In this document: positions 8,801-18,501 of the stretch, piece after piece | Layout of the letters: each line of letters begins with the position of its first letter | How positions within the stretch are numbered: the stretch's first letter is position 1 | Translations under genes and position numbers: made by a program | The notes under the pieces: generated by a model | Told to the model about the DNA's origin: nothing | The model's database searches: none | Seen by the model: the letters and a program-made list of their open reading frames with translations, nothing else | Assembly (NCBI RefSeq): GCF_001889045.1 | Contig: NZ_CP018155.1 | Coordinates: 2,955,214-3,019,213, forward strand | From: Tenacibaculum todarodis | GTDB lineage: Bacteria > Bacteroidota > Bacteroidia > Flavobacteriales > Flavobacteriaceae | Length of the DNA: 64,000 nt | Direction of reading: 5' to 3'

Positions 8801-11691
8801 GGTTTATCACTTTCTTTATTAAATAATGCCAAAGCATTTTCTTTATACGAATCAGAACTTTCTAAAAAAGCCTCTTCATGTAACAAATCTGGTTTATTCC
8901 AAGATGGAGCATCGTCTTGTTTATTTTTAAACCCAAGAAAAATGGGATTCGAAAATTCACTAGACTCAAACTCTATGTTTGGATTAAAAAACGAATTACT
9001 TAAAGAATAATCTGTTTCTAATTGCGCTTTTAGATTAACATATCGAGTATTCATTTTAAACGCATATCCTTCTTCATCAGTAATTGATAAAGGCTCAGAG
9101 GTAGCATTATCAATTTTTAATCCATAGGTAATTGGAAGCATTTTTAATTTTTGAGGCAATCTTTCATCTTCTACTCCTGTAGGCAAACTAAAATATATGT
9201 GTTTAGTATAATATTCTTCGTTATAATCTTCAGGGTTTTTAATTGTTTCGTACTCAGCAAAATAAATAAACTGCTCGCTCTCATTAACAAAGTTATCTAT
9301 AAAACCAAGTCCAAGCATTCTTGCATTATGATAATCAAGTGAAGCTAATTGAATGAAATCTAAGTAACTAACCTCCATTTTTGATTCATCTTTCTCATTA
9401 CTAAAAGATCCTTCTGATTGTTGGTGTTCAAAAATTGCTTTTGGGTCAGTTTCACTTAATGTAATAAATTTATCAACTCCTTTTCCTAGACCAAAATCAG
9501 TGTCTTTCCATCTGTCTTTATAATTTTGTGCTTTAATTACTTGATTCGAATCAAACTTATGCCATAAAGCATCAATTTTATATTTAGATAAATCTTCTAA
9601 ACGTTTAAAAACTTTAGACTGGTTTTTCTCTAAAGCAAAATTACCAATAAACTCTGCTTGGTTTTTCCTAGTTCTAAGGATATCAGAGTAGCTTTCTAAT
9701 ACAATACTAATTGAAGAATTTAATTGAACAGAAAATCTTATAAATGAAACGTTCTCTGCTATAATTCTACATAAAGTTGTGGTAGAGTTATAGGTTTTCC
9801 TAGTGGAAATTATAGGATCATCTTCAGCATAAGATCTGTTTTCTACGGAAAACGTTTCTAACCTAAGAGTAGAATTCGCATCTTTTAAAATATTAATAGC
9901 AAAACTTAACTCATCTTTGCATGAAAATTTAAACGTGTTTAGACCATAAGCAGTTAATAATTCTTGAGCTTTCTTGAGATTATTTATTGCACCAATACTA
10001 TTTCTTATGGCTGTATATTTTGTATTGTTTTCAAACTCTAAATAGTATGTTTTTTCTCTCCATTTATAAACCCAAATAAAGTCATCATCATTAATCGTAT
10101 GTGGAAATTCATTAAAAATATTGATACCATTATTTAATGATCGCTCAGCATTATAGGGTACTCTGTAAACTTTTACAAAATCATCTTTTTTATTAAAACA
10201 AAGATTATTAGTTGCATAATTCCCTTTAGGTAAATGATTGTCTCCTAAATTACCTGTTAAAAACCAACGTAAATGATTTCCATACGATGAATCTATGCCT
10301 TTTGAACCAGCGGATTGTAAACTTAAATATGGAGATTGTAATTTGTAGTTATCTCCAAAATTAAATGGAACTTTTTTATAAGGGATTTCTTTTGGATTAT
10401 CATTAGGATCCCCATTAGGATTATCATTTGGGTCGTCATTTGGATCTGAATCCTCACAAATAGAAATTGCAGTCACTTTTAGTTCAGTATTGACTAAAAA
10501 CTCCACATTATTTAGTATAACTTCTAATTTGTTTAATTTTAAATTAACCGTTTCAAAAGCAACGTCTTCAATCCAGCTTTCATTAGCATCATTGTCAACA
10601 ACTTTACAAGATTGAAAAGAAGCGTCTGTCTGAATAACCAAACCTTTAGTATCTTTTTTATCTTCAGTAATTCCTCCATGTATTTGGAGATAATCGTTAT
10701 TCTTATCTAAACCGTATAAAGTGTAATTTTTTAAATCAAAAGATTGATTTTTTATAATATTAAATTTCGAGTCAAAAACTAAAATATTTTGTTTTTTTGA
10801 CTTAGAACCGTGAGCAATGCAAACGTAATGATTTTGATACTTTACTGCCTTTGTAACTGTCACATCTCCTAAACCTAAATCAAAAACTTTAGTTTGTGAT
10901 ACTTTTAACTCCTTGGGGGTTCTATTACAAGCAAGAATAGTTAAATACGCCTTTTTATTTTTAATATAATTTCCAAAAAGAATTAAGCCTCTTTCTTTTT
11001 CTACTAATATATTGTCTATTCTAGGAACTATATTTAATCCTTTAATTGTAAAGGTCTTCGTTTTTTTAAATTCAGAAGATAACAATGTAATTAATCCTTT
11101 ATTTGGACCAGCAGCAGCTGAACCATATAATAAAATGGATTTTTGATATAGAATAGCTCCTCTATACTGATCATCCCATATTCTAGAAATCTTAATTGAA
11201 TTAGTAATACTAAAATCTAAATTCAATTTTATACAACAAACAGTATCTTTTTTGTTTGTGGGCGATTCAATAAAACCAAGTGAAATAAAAATTTCTTCAT
11301 TATTTAAAAGTAATAATGATTGTATATTTCTTATATAATTTATTTTAATTTCTTTATGATGCAATAGATCAGATTCAAAATTAAAAACAAATAGATAGGG
11401 TATTATAGAATGCCCTTCACTTTGATAATATCCTAGAATAACAAAATTGCCTTGAGGATCTAGAATAGCTTTGCTAAAAAACAATCGCTTATTTTCTAAC
11501 CCAAATTCAATTGCATTAGGATTGGCTTGCTCAGCTTCATTACCTAATCCTGAAAGTACAATTCCCTTTTCAGAATTCCCAAAAGTGTATTGAACACCAT
11601 TTAGACCAACCAGAATTTTAAGAATAGAATAATTATTATCAAGATCACTTGACCCAGTTAAATTATATGATTTTGTATATAAATTAGCCAT
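5839..11691 (-). CDS. Giant hypothetical protein (1950 aa) with propeller-like N-terminus and FN3-like C-terminus
   Basis: Last gene of a four-gene leftward operon. No signal peptide is visible. Residues 1-400 contain short repeated beta-strand patterns (for example GIVLSGLG, ILFGNYIKNKK, QNILVFDSKFNI) that suggest a beta-propeller. Residues about 412-436 are a low-complexity linker of repeated DPND/NPNGDPND units. Directly after it comes a motif-rich stretch including SLQSAGSKGIDSSYGNHLRW. The middle is unrecognised beta-rich sequence. The last 250 residues have two fibronectin type III-like modules (PPNPLVIKNLTV..., then PPSKPYLDPAKQ... with ELSWDK). Such architecture fits a large adhesion, toxin-complex or cage protein that is not exported by the general secretory route. 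It starts 2 bases after the upstream gene. The function is not known to me. Confidence 0.75.
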   Translation of the reverse strand: MANLYTKSYNLTGSSDLDNNYSILKILVGLNGVQYTFGNSEKGIVLSGLGNEAEQANPNAIEFGLENKRLFFSKAILDPQGNFVILGYYQSEGHSIIPYLFVFNFESDLLHHKEIKINYIRNIQSLLLLNNEEIFISLGFIESPTNKKDTVCCIKLNLDFSITNSIKISRIWDDQYRGAILYQKSILLYGSAAAGPNKGLITLLSSEFKKTKTFTIKGLNIVPRIDNILVEKERGLILFGNYIKNKKAYLTILACNRTPKELKVSQTKVFDLGLGDVTVTKAVKYQNHYVCIAHGSKSKKQNILVFDSKFNIIKNQSFDLKNYTLYGLDKNNDYLQIHGGITEDKKDTKGLVIQTDASFQSCKVVDNDANESWIEDVAFETVNLKLNKLEVILNNVEFLVNTELKVTAISICEDSDPNDDPNDNPNGDPNDNPKEIPYKKVPFNFGDNYKLQSPYLSLQSAGSKGIDSSYGNHLRWFLTGNLGDNHLPKGNYATNNLCFNKKDDFVKVYRVPYNAERSLNNGINIFNEFPHTINDDDFIWVYKWREKTYYLEFENNTKYTAIRNSIGAINNLKKAQELLTAYGLNTFKFSCKDELSFAINILKDANSTLRLETFSVENRSYAEDDPIISTRKTYNSTTTLCRIIAENVSFIRFSVQLNSSISIVLESYSDILRTRKNQAEFIGNFALEKNQSKVFKRLEDLSKYKIDALWHKFDSNQVIKAQNYKDRWKDTDFGLGKGVDKFITLSETDPKAIFEHQQSEGSFSNEKDESKMEVSYLDFIQLASLDYHNARMLGLGFIDNFVNESEQFIYFAEYETIKNPEDYNEEYYTKHIYFSLPTGVEDERLPQKLKMLPITYGLKIDNATSEPLSITDEEGYAFKMNTRYVNLKAQLETDYSLSNSFFNPNIEFESSEFSNPIFLGFKNKQDDAPSWNKPDLLHEEAFLESSDSYKENALALFNKESDKPNYIHAIESEGFNHYNSYPVNIFYRTSVLSNEVSTNETKFNVENTLMPPSNINVHLIQEEGLPMLTTKDEQDWLKGINGDKTLVRLIFDYNHVQEKNYSWGNKIRIFHSKKFPDNIIGGVKNVYDDTDSKFCFIETKDFDYHSTGEILIPKINLDDYPNYVGSLFSYSSEQYEIVEILTVNTDGTYPTIKVKKNEQRVANLNSSNNNYQLTQGYKGPEISEHDAFLIVENFSNSISWKDKVTPNDNQLSFEIELINNDFSVKTETYLDENGQNPNDIKVRGLWDDCNISHHTMIEYMVDKDNNRVKDKANNDVIKEFAYYKIEFNNIVLDHHPQFISPDNNSNTSSVDWFKGTIRVHAINDSTGTKARKVLKIDEIQNVGTIPPQKLILIASDLSYSNQVNKINSYDSINYQDKRIQIANIAPEIKIGSNVSVNYYPSYKVYLRSDNAALFNETTILPEIGKGEQKTLIGLQTIDYDVLDNNSIPYSSPVGVPAIIFGNEIIKLEQPDPPTGPLFATPPNFYGKAQYSFKTKFKAKPWGVVFFRTDINRILSILYSNKTLKEDILPRILPITGDDHFQDRWKGLLALECNKLEQLDCDSTSDFKEFPDLYGNPFAFPNPDGDIVINGDNENPGLTPWSDEWKKRMRYLISTCMLPLTEHPIITEFINDGAYIPLPKKQNLRDKNGKILHPSSDEFDMAPMAKIISDKEILFTDFTLDGNMNKNTAYVYTVREMNKALKFGKASDFLGPVQLINTTPPNPLVIKNLTVKLPTYENDFKSSVLFEINKIVESQNINKIQIYRLNNSAVALNPRDIEPVKEIELSSIDTLKPFYIEDDFSDLDQIPYGEPIYYNLITVRKIEYKDHNGNNKIEFVKSKSSKTIVTNIIDTNPPSKPYLDPAKQTFTSLNNIELSWDKCCYKGKYFVYILNEFNNWELIQTIESNDSIITYNYINSLEELDEDDNIIYYKFKIEVENTIGLINESDIFSIL

Positions 11692-11693
11692 AA

Positions 11694-14600
11694 TTAAACA
11701 TTTAAATTTTTAGTAGTAAAACTTGGTGGTATTTCAACATATTTATCTTGATTATTATCCCATTGTAAATAATCAAACCTGAATTTTAGATTGTTTGGTA
11801 AATTTGTGTTACTCATATTTAATATTAAAACTTCAGTACGGTCTTTAGAATAAATAGAAACAAATTTTGATTTTAACCAAGTAGAGTTAAATAATAATTC
11901 AAGGTTGGATTCTAAATTACTCATAGTGTCATTTTCAAAATCAATACTATATTTATCATAAAGAGATTGTTTTAGATTATCATAAATTGGAAATATACTT
12001 TTTTCAATAACCTCATTTGGAATTCTAGGATCATTTAAAGGTTCAACTGAGCGAATCCAAGTTCCAATAAAATGGTTTGTATTAGTTTCTACCAAAAGAT
12101 TAAATTCTGTTCCAACTGGTGGTAACATTTCTTTTAATCCTGGCAGATATTCTTTCACAATTCTCTCACAATCATTAGGGTATGCTTGTAGCGTTTTGTC
12201 ATCATAAGGATAATGAGCTTCCATACCAACAGCAATAAGAAGAGTCTTTACAATTTCTTTTGTAGCTGTAGTTACATCATTTCCTAATTCTAAATTAATT
12301 GTGTAAACCGCATCTTTAGTATCTCCTGCTTTTCCTTTTAGTTTATAACTATTAATATGCTCTTGTAGATTTGCAAAACGAGAGGTTTGAAATGGATAAG
12401 AATGTATGTTTTTTTCTGTTCCATTGTAGATACCAAATACTACAGCATTATATAGTTTTGAAGGTAATAAGTGTTCTACCTTAACCTCCATATTTTTTTG
12501 TAGAGGAGTTATAGGATCGCCTCCTATTTGCCAACACGTTTGCCCATCAAAATCTGGATTTTTTATTTTAGGATTACGCAAATTGTTAATAGCCTCAATT
12601 CCTTTTGGGATTGGTGGATTATCATTCTCTTTCCAAGCAACAGTTGAAACTGGGAATTGCGAAATAACAGCTAATTGATGTTGGTTTTCAGTTGTTAATT
12701 CTGAGTCCTTTACACCAAAATTTTCAGTTGGGTCTTTCACTCGTAACCCAATATCACAATCACTTTCTCCTAAATTTTTATAATCTGGCCATTTGTTAAA
12801 CATATGGTACACGAATGGATGATTATAGAATATTTTTAAATCTGGATTCTCAAAATAAAGAGGTTTCGCATTAATGATATTACCAGTAGTATCTGGATAC
12901 GATATTTTATGATTGATATAGCTTCTTAAACTTAATTCAGGCACATCTAACTGCATTTCAAATACTTCAATCTTATTATTGAATTCATCTAGAATGAATT
13001 CTCCAAGTTCATCTAATTTATATTTTCTATCCTTACGCTTTCCATCACTTTCCAGCTTAAATTGATCTTTAACTGATTGGCTCAAATGTTCTAAACCAAA
13101 ATGCCCTATTGGACCTTGAGTTTTAAATTGAATATAATACGTTTCTTCAACTGGAAGAGTAACTCCACTAATATTCTCTTTAGTTATAATTTCTAGACAA
13201 TAATTAATGTCTGGCTTCCAAATAGGAGCAATTACCTTGTTCGCTAATTGCATGGAATCATATTCAGCTTCTAGAGCTGCAACCGAAGGAATAGAATTAT
13301 TATACAACACATCTTCTTCTGTTAACCAACATATTTGATGTATGTAAGTAGCACATTTATCTATGTTGCCTTCTTTTTCATTTGGATTAATTTTTTCTTT
13401 TAAAATATATAAACTCCTAATTTTTTCTGATATTTCTTTACATTCATTTTCTTTTTCATTTAATGTATTTGTCCATTTTTCGCAATTTCCTTTAGCCTTC
13501 TCATAATCTCTTTTCAATCTTTTATGAAGTCTTGATACATAATTTTTATATGTCTCACAATATTTTTCATTTAGTTTAGAAATTTGTTCAATTAACTTTG
13601 CTAGGTTGCGATCAATTTTTCTTTTTTCTAAATTTTGTAGACAGTTTTTATCATTATTTATAATACATTCTCCTTTAATAAAACACAATTCTAAAAGCTC
13701 TTCTTTTTCAGTAGAAATTTCACAAAACTTATTTTTATTATTAAGTGCAATTTCTATTTCATTTTTACAAGACTCTTGCTGTTTTTCTAGATTTTTTATT
13801 TCTTGTTCAGTTTCTTTTATTTCTTGTTCGGAAGTTGTTTTAGGGCAGCTTATAGCCGTTAGACTATTTAGCTCATTTATTTTTCTTTTTAAGGCTACTT
13901 TATATTCTTTTGATTTCTGCTCTTCAAGTAATAATAATTCTAATTCGTGAATTTCATTTTTCAATTTGTTAGCCTTATTTAAATCATAAGCAACAGGTTC
14001 TATACTGATTTTTCGAATAGTAGTTTCTTCGCTTAAATATGTAACATCAACTAACCAATCTGGACTTGCTAATAATCGCTCTTCAATTAAAATATATTCT
14101 TCTCCTAAAGTTTTTTCTACTTCTTCTACCACCACTTCGACTCCATCAACTTCTTCTTTAAGGTCTTGAAAAACAGTAATATTCCTAATGCCATAGAAAC
14201 TAATTTTCACATTCTTGGCATAACTAAATAGTTTTGTTTTACATTCTAATACAGCTTCAGGAAATACTATCTCAAATACTCCTTGATTGCTCATTTTTAT
14301 AGAATGAGGAATATTAAATACATTTAGAAATGGTAGAACACTAGCATCATGTTTTAAAGATTTTATAAGCAAATCTTTAAATTTTGTATTTTTATCTTTT
14401 ATGAAATAATTTTCTGGATTCCAATTTTCACAATGCCAAGACTTTTCTTTTGCTCTACAAAATAAAGTACCTGCTGTCATCCCTATTTGTTCGGGTACAA
14501 ATTTATTGGGTGAATTATTTGTAAAGCTAAAAGGCGAATTCGATAATATTCGCATTTTATTATATTCCTTCCCTTGTTTTTGCCAATACCCAATTTTTAA

Positions 14601-17600
14601 ATCAGAAGGAATTATAGCTGGATCCATGAAAGAATCAGAACCTAGAGCTTCATAAGGATGATAATCTACCCAATTAGAAGTTGTATTATTCCAAGCTTTA
14701 ATATTTACTTCTTCAATAAAAAAGGAATGATCAACTCTTGTTGAAACTGATGCTGGAGGAACCGCTTCTGTATTTTGTGAAGGCGGATTGGTAAATCCTC
14801 CAATGCTGACTAAATTAGTTGGATCAACAGCTTTGTTAAGCATAATATCAATAAAAGTATCCATAGGAATTACAGTGGCATCATCATTTTTACTTGGGAA
14901 ACCACCATTATTTTTTACGATAGAATTTAACTGGTAAGGTTGTTCAGAACCTATATGAAAAGCTGAAACAAACTCATTATTTTCTTCTATTTTTATCACT
15001 CCAATAGGAGTTCTATCTATTTGCTTGTTTAACTCCCATTTAAAGTTAATATCAGCACATTTTTTAATTTTCTTAATTCTTAAATTAACAACAACACAAA
15101 CTTTAACGCCTCCTTTAATTAAGAATGGTTTTGGTAGAGTTGCCATCAAATAGGCATCTAAACCAATGTAGAATCCTACACCAAATACTTTAATATCAAC
15201 ACTACCTCCAAGTGCAATTCCTCCACCAACTTGAAACTGCTTAAAGCTCATCATTACCCATGTATCTAGGTATGCATGTGCCGAAACCTTAACTGGTCCA
15301 TATTTTTTCTTAAAGTCGAATTTCATTCCTGCACCAGCTTGCACTCCTTGTGCAGAAAGCATTAAATAAGCGTAGGCATTTAAATTGAAAACTTCTTTAA
15401 TTACTCTGGCTACATTTGGTTTTTGTTTTGTACCTAAATGAATATACCAAGCAGAAGGATTATTAAAGAAGAATGCCATTTGAGCTTCTACTTCAAACTC
15501 TACAAACTGCCCTTTGTCTTTATTCATTTTAAAATCTGCACCCATACCAATAGAAATAAATTCTTTGGTAATGGCTAAATAAGCAAAAAATGGCACTTCA
15601 GAACTCAATGGTGTAACTTGTGGTCCCATTACATTAGCTCTTCCAGATATCAATAAGAATTGAGGAATAGACAAGAACAGAAATGCTTCCATTGAAAACG
15701 TTTCTGGGTCTGCTGTAGTTGCAATTGTTAAACCAGCACCAATAGAAATTGGTGTATCTGTGTTTTCCATATCTTCATCTTCTGGATACACTATTTTACC
15801 CAAATGCAATCCGTTATCTGGATTGTTAGCATTTAGTGGATTTGGCCTTTTTTCTTTATAAAAATCAAAAAATACTTTAGGGTCTTGTAATGCTCCATCT
15901 GGTAAATCTGGTGCATATCGTAAACCAAACAATCCTCTAAATGAAAATATACCTAAAGGTGTTGGGCCCAAAGGAATAGGCACTGGTAAGCTTAAAAAAG
16001 AATCAATCACAAATGCAGGTACTTTTGGTCGCATTTTCATAGCCGCACCACCAGAAAGCCCAATTTGAGGCAAACTAAATGAAATGCCACCTTCATATTC
16101 TACCTCACGCATCGATAAATAGCCTTTAATAATTAAGGCAGCATCTTCTTCACTTGCTGTAGCTGGAATAATAAGATTAACACCAATACCATTAATCTTT
16201 AAGTACATTACAGAGCCATCTTCATTAAACATCAGTTTAATTCCATCTCCTCTCATGTCTAAACCAGCACTTCCTGCACTCACACCACAATCGAAACCAA
16301 TAAATTTTAATTTTGGGTTTACATCTTCAGAACCCATGGTAATGTTCGTTATAGAAACCTCAACTGGACCTAAAGCCATGGTTACTGCTGCTGGAATTGG
16401 AATAGAACCACCTTCAATTTCAAAACTACCATCGCTATAAACTCTTAGTTTTTCAATTTCTATTGGGTCTTTTAAATAATCTTTTAGAAATTCATTATTA
16501 TCAAAATGAATACTACCCGAAGTTTCTATGTATGTTTTTGCATCATCTTGACCTAATTCTAATTTGTCTACTTTAATATAGAAAACATCTTTAATTCCAA
16601 AACAAAGCCCATTTTCTGGTGATGCACTCATCTTAAAATCACCATCATTTTCAAAAAAGGCCTGTAAATTTATTTTTAGGTCTCCTGCAAGATATTTTTG
16701 AGTTTCAGGTACAAATTGCTTGAATTTAGGAATGGTAATAAATCCTTTAATTTCAGATTCTATAACTTTATTCTGAATCATTTTTAAATAGAAGCTATTA
16801 AACCCTATTTCCCAAGCTCCTTTTTCTAAATTTCCACTAGCATCTTTTTTGCCAAATAAATAACTTAAAGAACCATCTGAAGAAACAAATTTTTCTAGTT
16901 TTCCATCTTTATCTACAAAAATAGAACCGCCATTATTTAATAAATATCTTCCTTTTTCTAGAAGTTCAGTACCAACTTTTACTTCATCACCTTTATCAAT
17001 TAAATCTGGATCATTATCCGTATTAGTTCCTGAAGCTTTTAATATAGTTATTGTTCTTCCATCTTTTAGAAGTGTATTCTCTTCTAATTTAGCATCCATT
17101 CCTGCTACTGCTTCTAAACCAAAAATACCAGTAACACCACCTGTACCAACAAGTACATCTTTTGCATAAAGTTTTAAAGTTGAGCCATCGGGATCAAACG
17201 TAAACCATTTGTCTGGTAAATAAATGTTTGCATTGGCAATGAATGCTCCAATAAAATCATCTGGTCTATCATCTGCAATGGCTTCTGCTATATTTTTCTT
17301 TCTACTTAAATCTAATTTAATATTTAGTAACTCTAGCCTCAATTCCATTTTAGGAATCATACAATGAGGTAAACTTGTGCTTTGAGATTCTAAAATATCG
17401 ATATCAAAACCTGTTTGAGTATGGTATTTAACTGCTCCTGCTGTAAACTCAATTGCTGCACGTTTATATTCTACTGGTGAGGTTCCTGGAATAGGTGTTT
17501 CGTCTTCTACCCATAATAATCCTCCTACTTGTGTAATTTGTTTTACGGGCACTAACCATTTTCTTGGAAACTGCAATGCCATTTTAATTTCGGTTAATTC

Positions 17601-18491
17601 GAAACCAAATTGTGGTATTAGTAAATACTCTACATCTTCTTTAGTAATATTACCCAACCAAGTTTGGAAAAGTTCAAAAAGTTTATCGAATTTTTGATCT
17701 AAATCTCCAGCATCTTTTAAAGCCGCTTTAATAAATATTTTGTAGATATCAACATCTATATCTGCTGTATCTTTTATGATATCAAAAGAAGTTTTTGCAG
17801 TATCAACCGCTGTTTTGATATCAGTAAAATCTTGATTTCCTGTAATTGTTTTATAATTCTGTGCAATTTCAATGAGTGAATAATCATCTAAAAGATTCCC
17901 TACAGCTGTTTTTATGTTTCCAATTTGTGTGATAATATTAGACAATTCTGCTTTAATATTTGCTCCGCCAGTCCAATTATCATGTATGCTTTGAAAATTA
18001 GCTTTTACTTCATCTATAGCATTGTCATATGGAGAAGTACCACCGTTTAAAAATACATTAATAATTTCTTCAACAACTTCTTGTTCGCTTTCTATATCTG
18101 CCATAGATAGTAGAATGTCTAAAAAAGCATCTGGAGCATAAGAAAAACCTTTAGTTTCAAACTCATTGATATAACGTTTAATAGGCCAACGCCAATCCAT
18201 AGCAATTGGAAAGTTAGAATAGCCAGTAGTTTTACCATGAAAAAACACCAAATGCATACCTGTACCCAATAAAGGTAAGTCTAACTCTTTACCTAATAAT
18301 GTTAAACTATAAAAAGCAGTATCTCCATCTGGTGAATGCTCTACTATATAATTGGTATAGCGTAAATCTCCTAAAAGAAAGTTAATGCCACCTTGAACAA
18401 ATTGCTCAACTGCTTTTAAATCTTCTGGGATAGCACTTGCGTCTATGAGAGTAGAAAGTTTTGGATGGTATGTTGTTGGTGTTGTTGGCAT
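11694..18491 (-). CDS. Giant hypothetical protein (2265 aa), beta-rich with internal coiled coil
   Basis: No signal peptide is visible. Residues 1-330 are helical with a short hydrophobic region. Residues about 330-1150 are rich in Gly, Ala and alternating hydrophobics (for example ISFSLPQIGLSGGAAMKMRP and QVGGGIALGGSVDIKVFGVG), as in a long beta-solenoid or barrel. This part reminds me of large proteins annotated with DUF6603, but that link is weak. Residues about 1505-1705 form a long charged coiled coil carrying many Cys residues. The C-terminal 500 residues are mixed, with a FEMQLDVPELSLRSYINHK segment. The gene lies 10 bases downstream of the 503-aa gene and 2 bases upstream of the 1950-aa gene, so the products probably act together. 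Function is unknown. Confidence 0.75.
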   Translation of the reverse strand: MPTTPTTYHPKLSTLIDASAIPEDLKAVEQFVQGGINFLLGDLRYTNYIVEHSPDGDTAFYSLTLLGKELDLPLLGTGMHLVFFHGKTTGYSNFPIAMDWRWPIKRYINEFETKGFSYAPDAFLDILLSMADIESEQEVVEEIINVFLNGGTSPYDNAIDEVKANFQSIHDNWTGGANIKAELSNIITQIGNIKTAVGNLLDDYSLIEIAQNYKTITGNQDFTDIKTAVDTAKTSFDIIKDTADIDVDIYKIFIKAALKDAGDLDQKFDKLFELFQTWLGNITKEDVEYLLIPQFGFELTEIKMALQFPRKWLVPVKQITQVGGLLWVEDETPIPGTSPVEYKRAAIEFTAGAVKYHTQTGFDIDILESQSTSLPHCMIPKMELRLELLNIKLDLSRKKNIAEAIADDRPDDFIGAFIANANIYLPDKWFTFDPDGSTLKLYAKDVLVGTGGVTGIFGLEAVAGMDAKLEENTLLKDGRTITILKASGTNTDNDPDLIDKGDEVKVGTELLEKGRYLLNNGGSIFVDKDGKLEKFVSSDGSLSYLFGKKDASGNLEKGAWEIGFNSFYLKMIQNKVIESEIKGFITIPKFKQFVPETQKYLAGDLKINLQAFFENDGDFKMSASPENGLCFGIKDVFYIKVDKLELGQDDAKTYIETSGSIHFDNNEFLKDYLKDPIEIEKLRVYSDGSFEIEGGSIPIPAAVTMALGPVEVSITNITMGSEDVNPKLKFIGFDCGVSAGSAGLDMRGDGIKLMFNEDGSVMYLKINGIGVNLIIPATASEEDAALIIKGYLSMREVEYEGGISFSLPQIGLSGGAAMKMRPKVPAFVIDSFLSLPVPIPLGPTPLGIFSFRGLFGLRYAPDLPDGALQDPKVFFDFYKEKRPNPLNANNPDNGLHLGKIVYPEDEDMENTDTPISIGAGLTIATTADPETFSMEAFLFLSIPQFLLISGRANVMGPQVTPLSSEVPFFAYLAITKEFISIGMGADFKMNKDKGQFVEFEVEAQMAFFFNNPSAWYIHLGTKQKPNVARVIKEVFNLNAYAYLMLSAQGVQAGAGMKFDFKKKYGPVKVSAHAYLDTWVMMSFKQFQVGGGIALGGSVDIKVFGVGFYIGLDAYLMATLPKPFLIKGGVKVCVVVNLRIKKIKKCADINFKWELNKQIDRTPIGVIKIEENNEFVSAFHIGSEQPYQLNSIVKNNGGFPSKNDDATVIPMDTFIDIMLNKAVDPTNLVSIGGFTNPPSQNTEAVPPASVSTRVDHSFFIEEVNIKAWNNTTSNWVDYHPYEALGSDSFMDPAIIPSDLKIGYWQKQGKEYNKMRILSNSPFSFTNNSPNKFVPEQIGMTAGTLFCRAKEKSWHCENWNPENYFIKDKNTKFKDLLIKSLKHDASVLPFLNVFNIPHSIKMSNQGVFEIVFPEAVLECKTKLFSYAKNVKISFYGIRNITVFQDLKEEVDGVEVVVEEVEKTLGEEYILIEERLLASPDWLVDVTYLSEETTIRKISIEPVAYDLNKANKLKNEIHELELLLLEEQKSKEYKVALKRKINELNSLTAISCPKTTSEQEIKETEQEIKNLEKQQESCKNEIEIALNNKNKFCEISTEKEELLELCFIKGECIINNDKNCLQNLEKRKIDRNLAKLIEQISKLNEKYCETYKNYVSRLHKRLKRDYEKAKGNCEKWTNTLNEKENECKEISEKIRSLYILKEKINPNEKEGNIDKCATYIHQICWLTEEDVLYNNSIPSVAALEAEYDSMQLANKVIAPIWKPDINYCLEIITKENISGVTLPVEETYYIQFKTQGPIGHFGLEHLSQSVKDQFKLESDGKRKDRKYKLDELGEFILDEFNNKIEVFEMQLDVPELSLRSYINHKISYPDTTGNIINAKPLYFENPDLKIFYNHPFVYHMFNKWPDYKNLGESDCDIGLRVKDPTENFGVKDSELTTENQHQLAVISQFPVSTVAWKENDNPPIPKGIEAINNLRNPKIKNPDFDGQTCWQIGGDPITPLQKNMEVKVEHLLPSKLYNAVVFGIYNGTEKNIHSYPFQTSRFANLQEHINSYKLKGKAGDTKDAVYTINLELGNDVTTATKEIVKTLLIAVGMEAHYPYDDKTLQAYPNDCERIVKEYLPGLKEMLPPVGTEFNLLVETNTNHFIGTWIRSVEPLNDPRIPNEVIEKSIFPIYDNLKQSLYDKYSIDFENDTMSNLESNLELLFNSTWLKSKFVSIYSKDRTEVLILNMSNTNLPNNLKFRFDYLQWDNNQDKYVEIPPSFTTKNLNV

Positions 18492-18501
18492 ATTTATTAA
18501 T

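Noticed and set aside
13606..13950. 114-aa rightward frame inside the 2265-aa gene
   Set aside because: Antisense to the coiled coil; Ser/Phe-rich composition without any domain.
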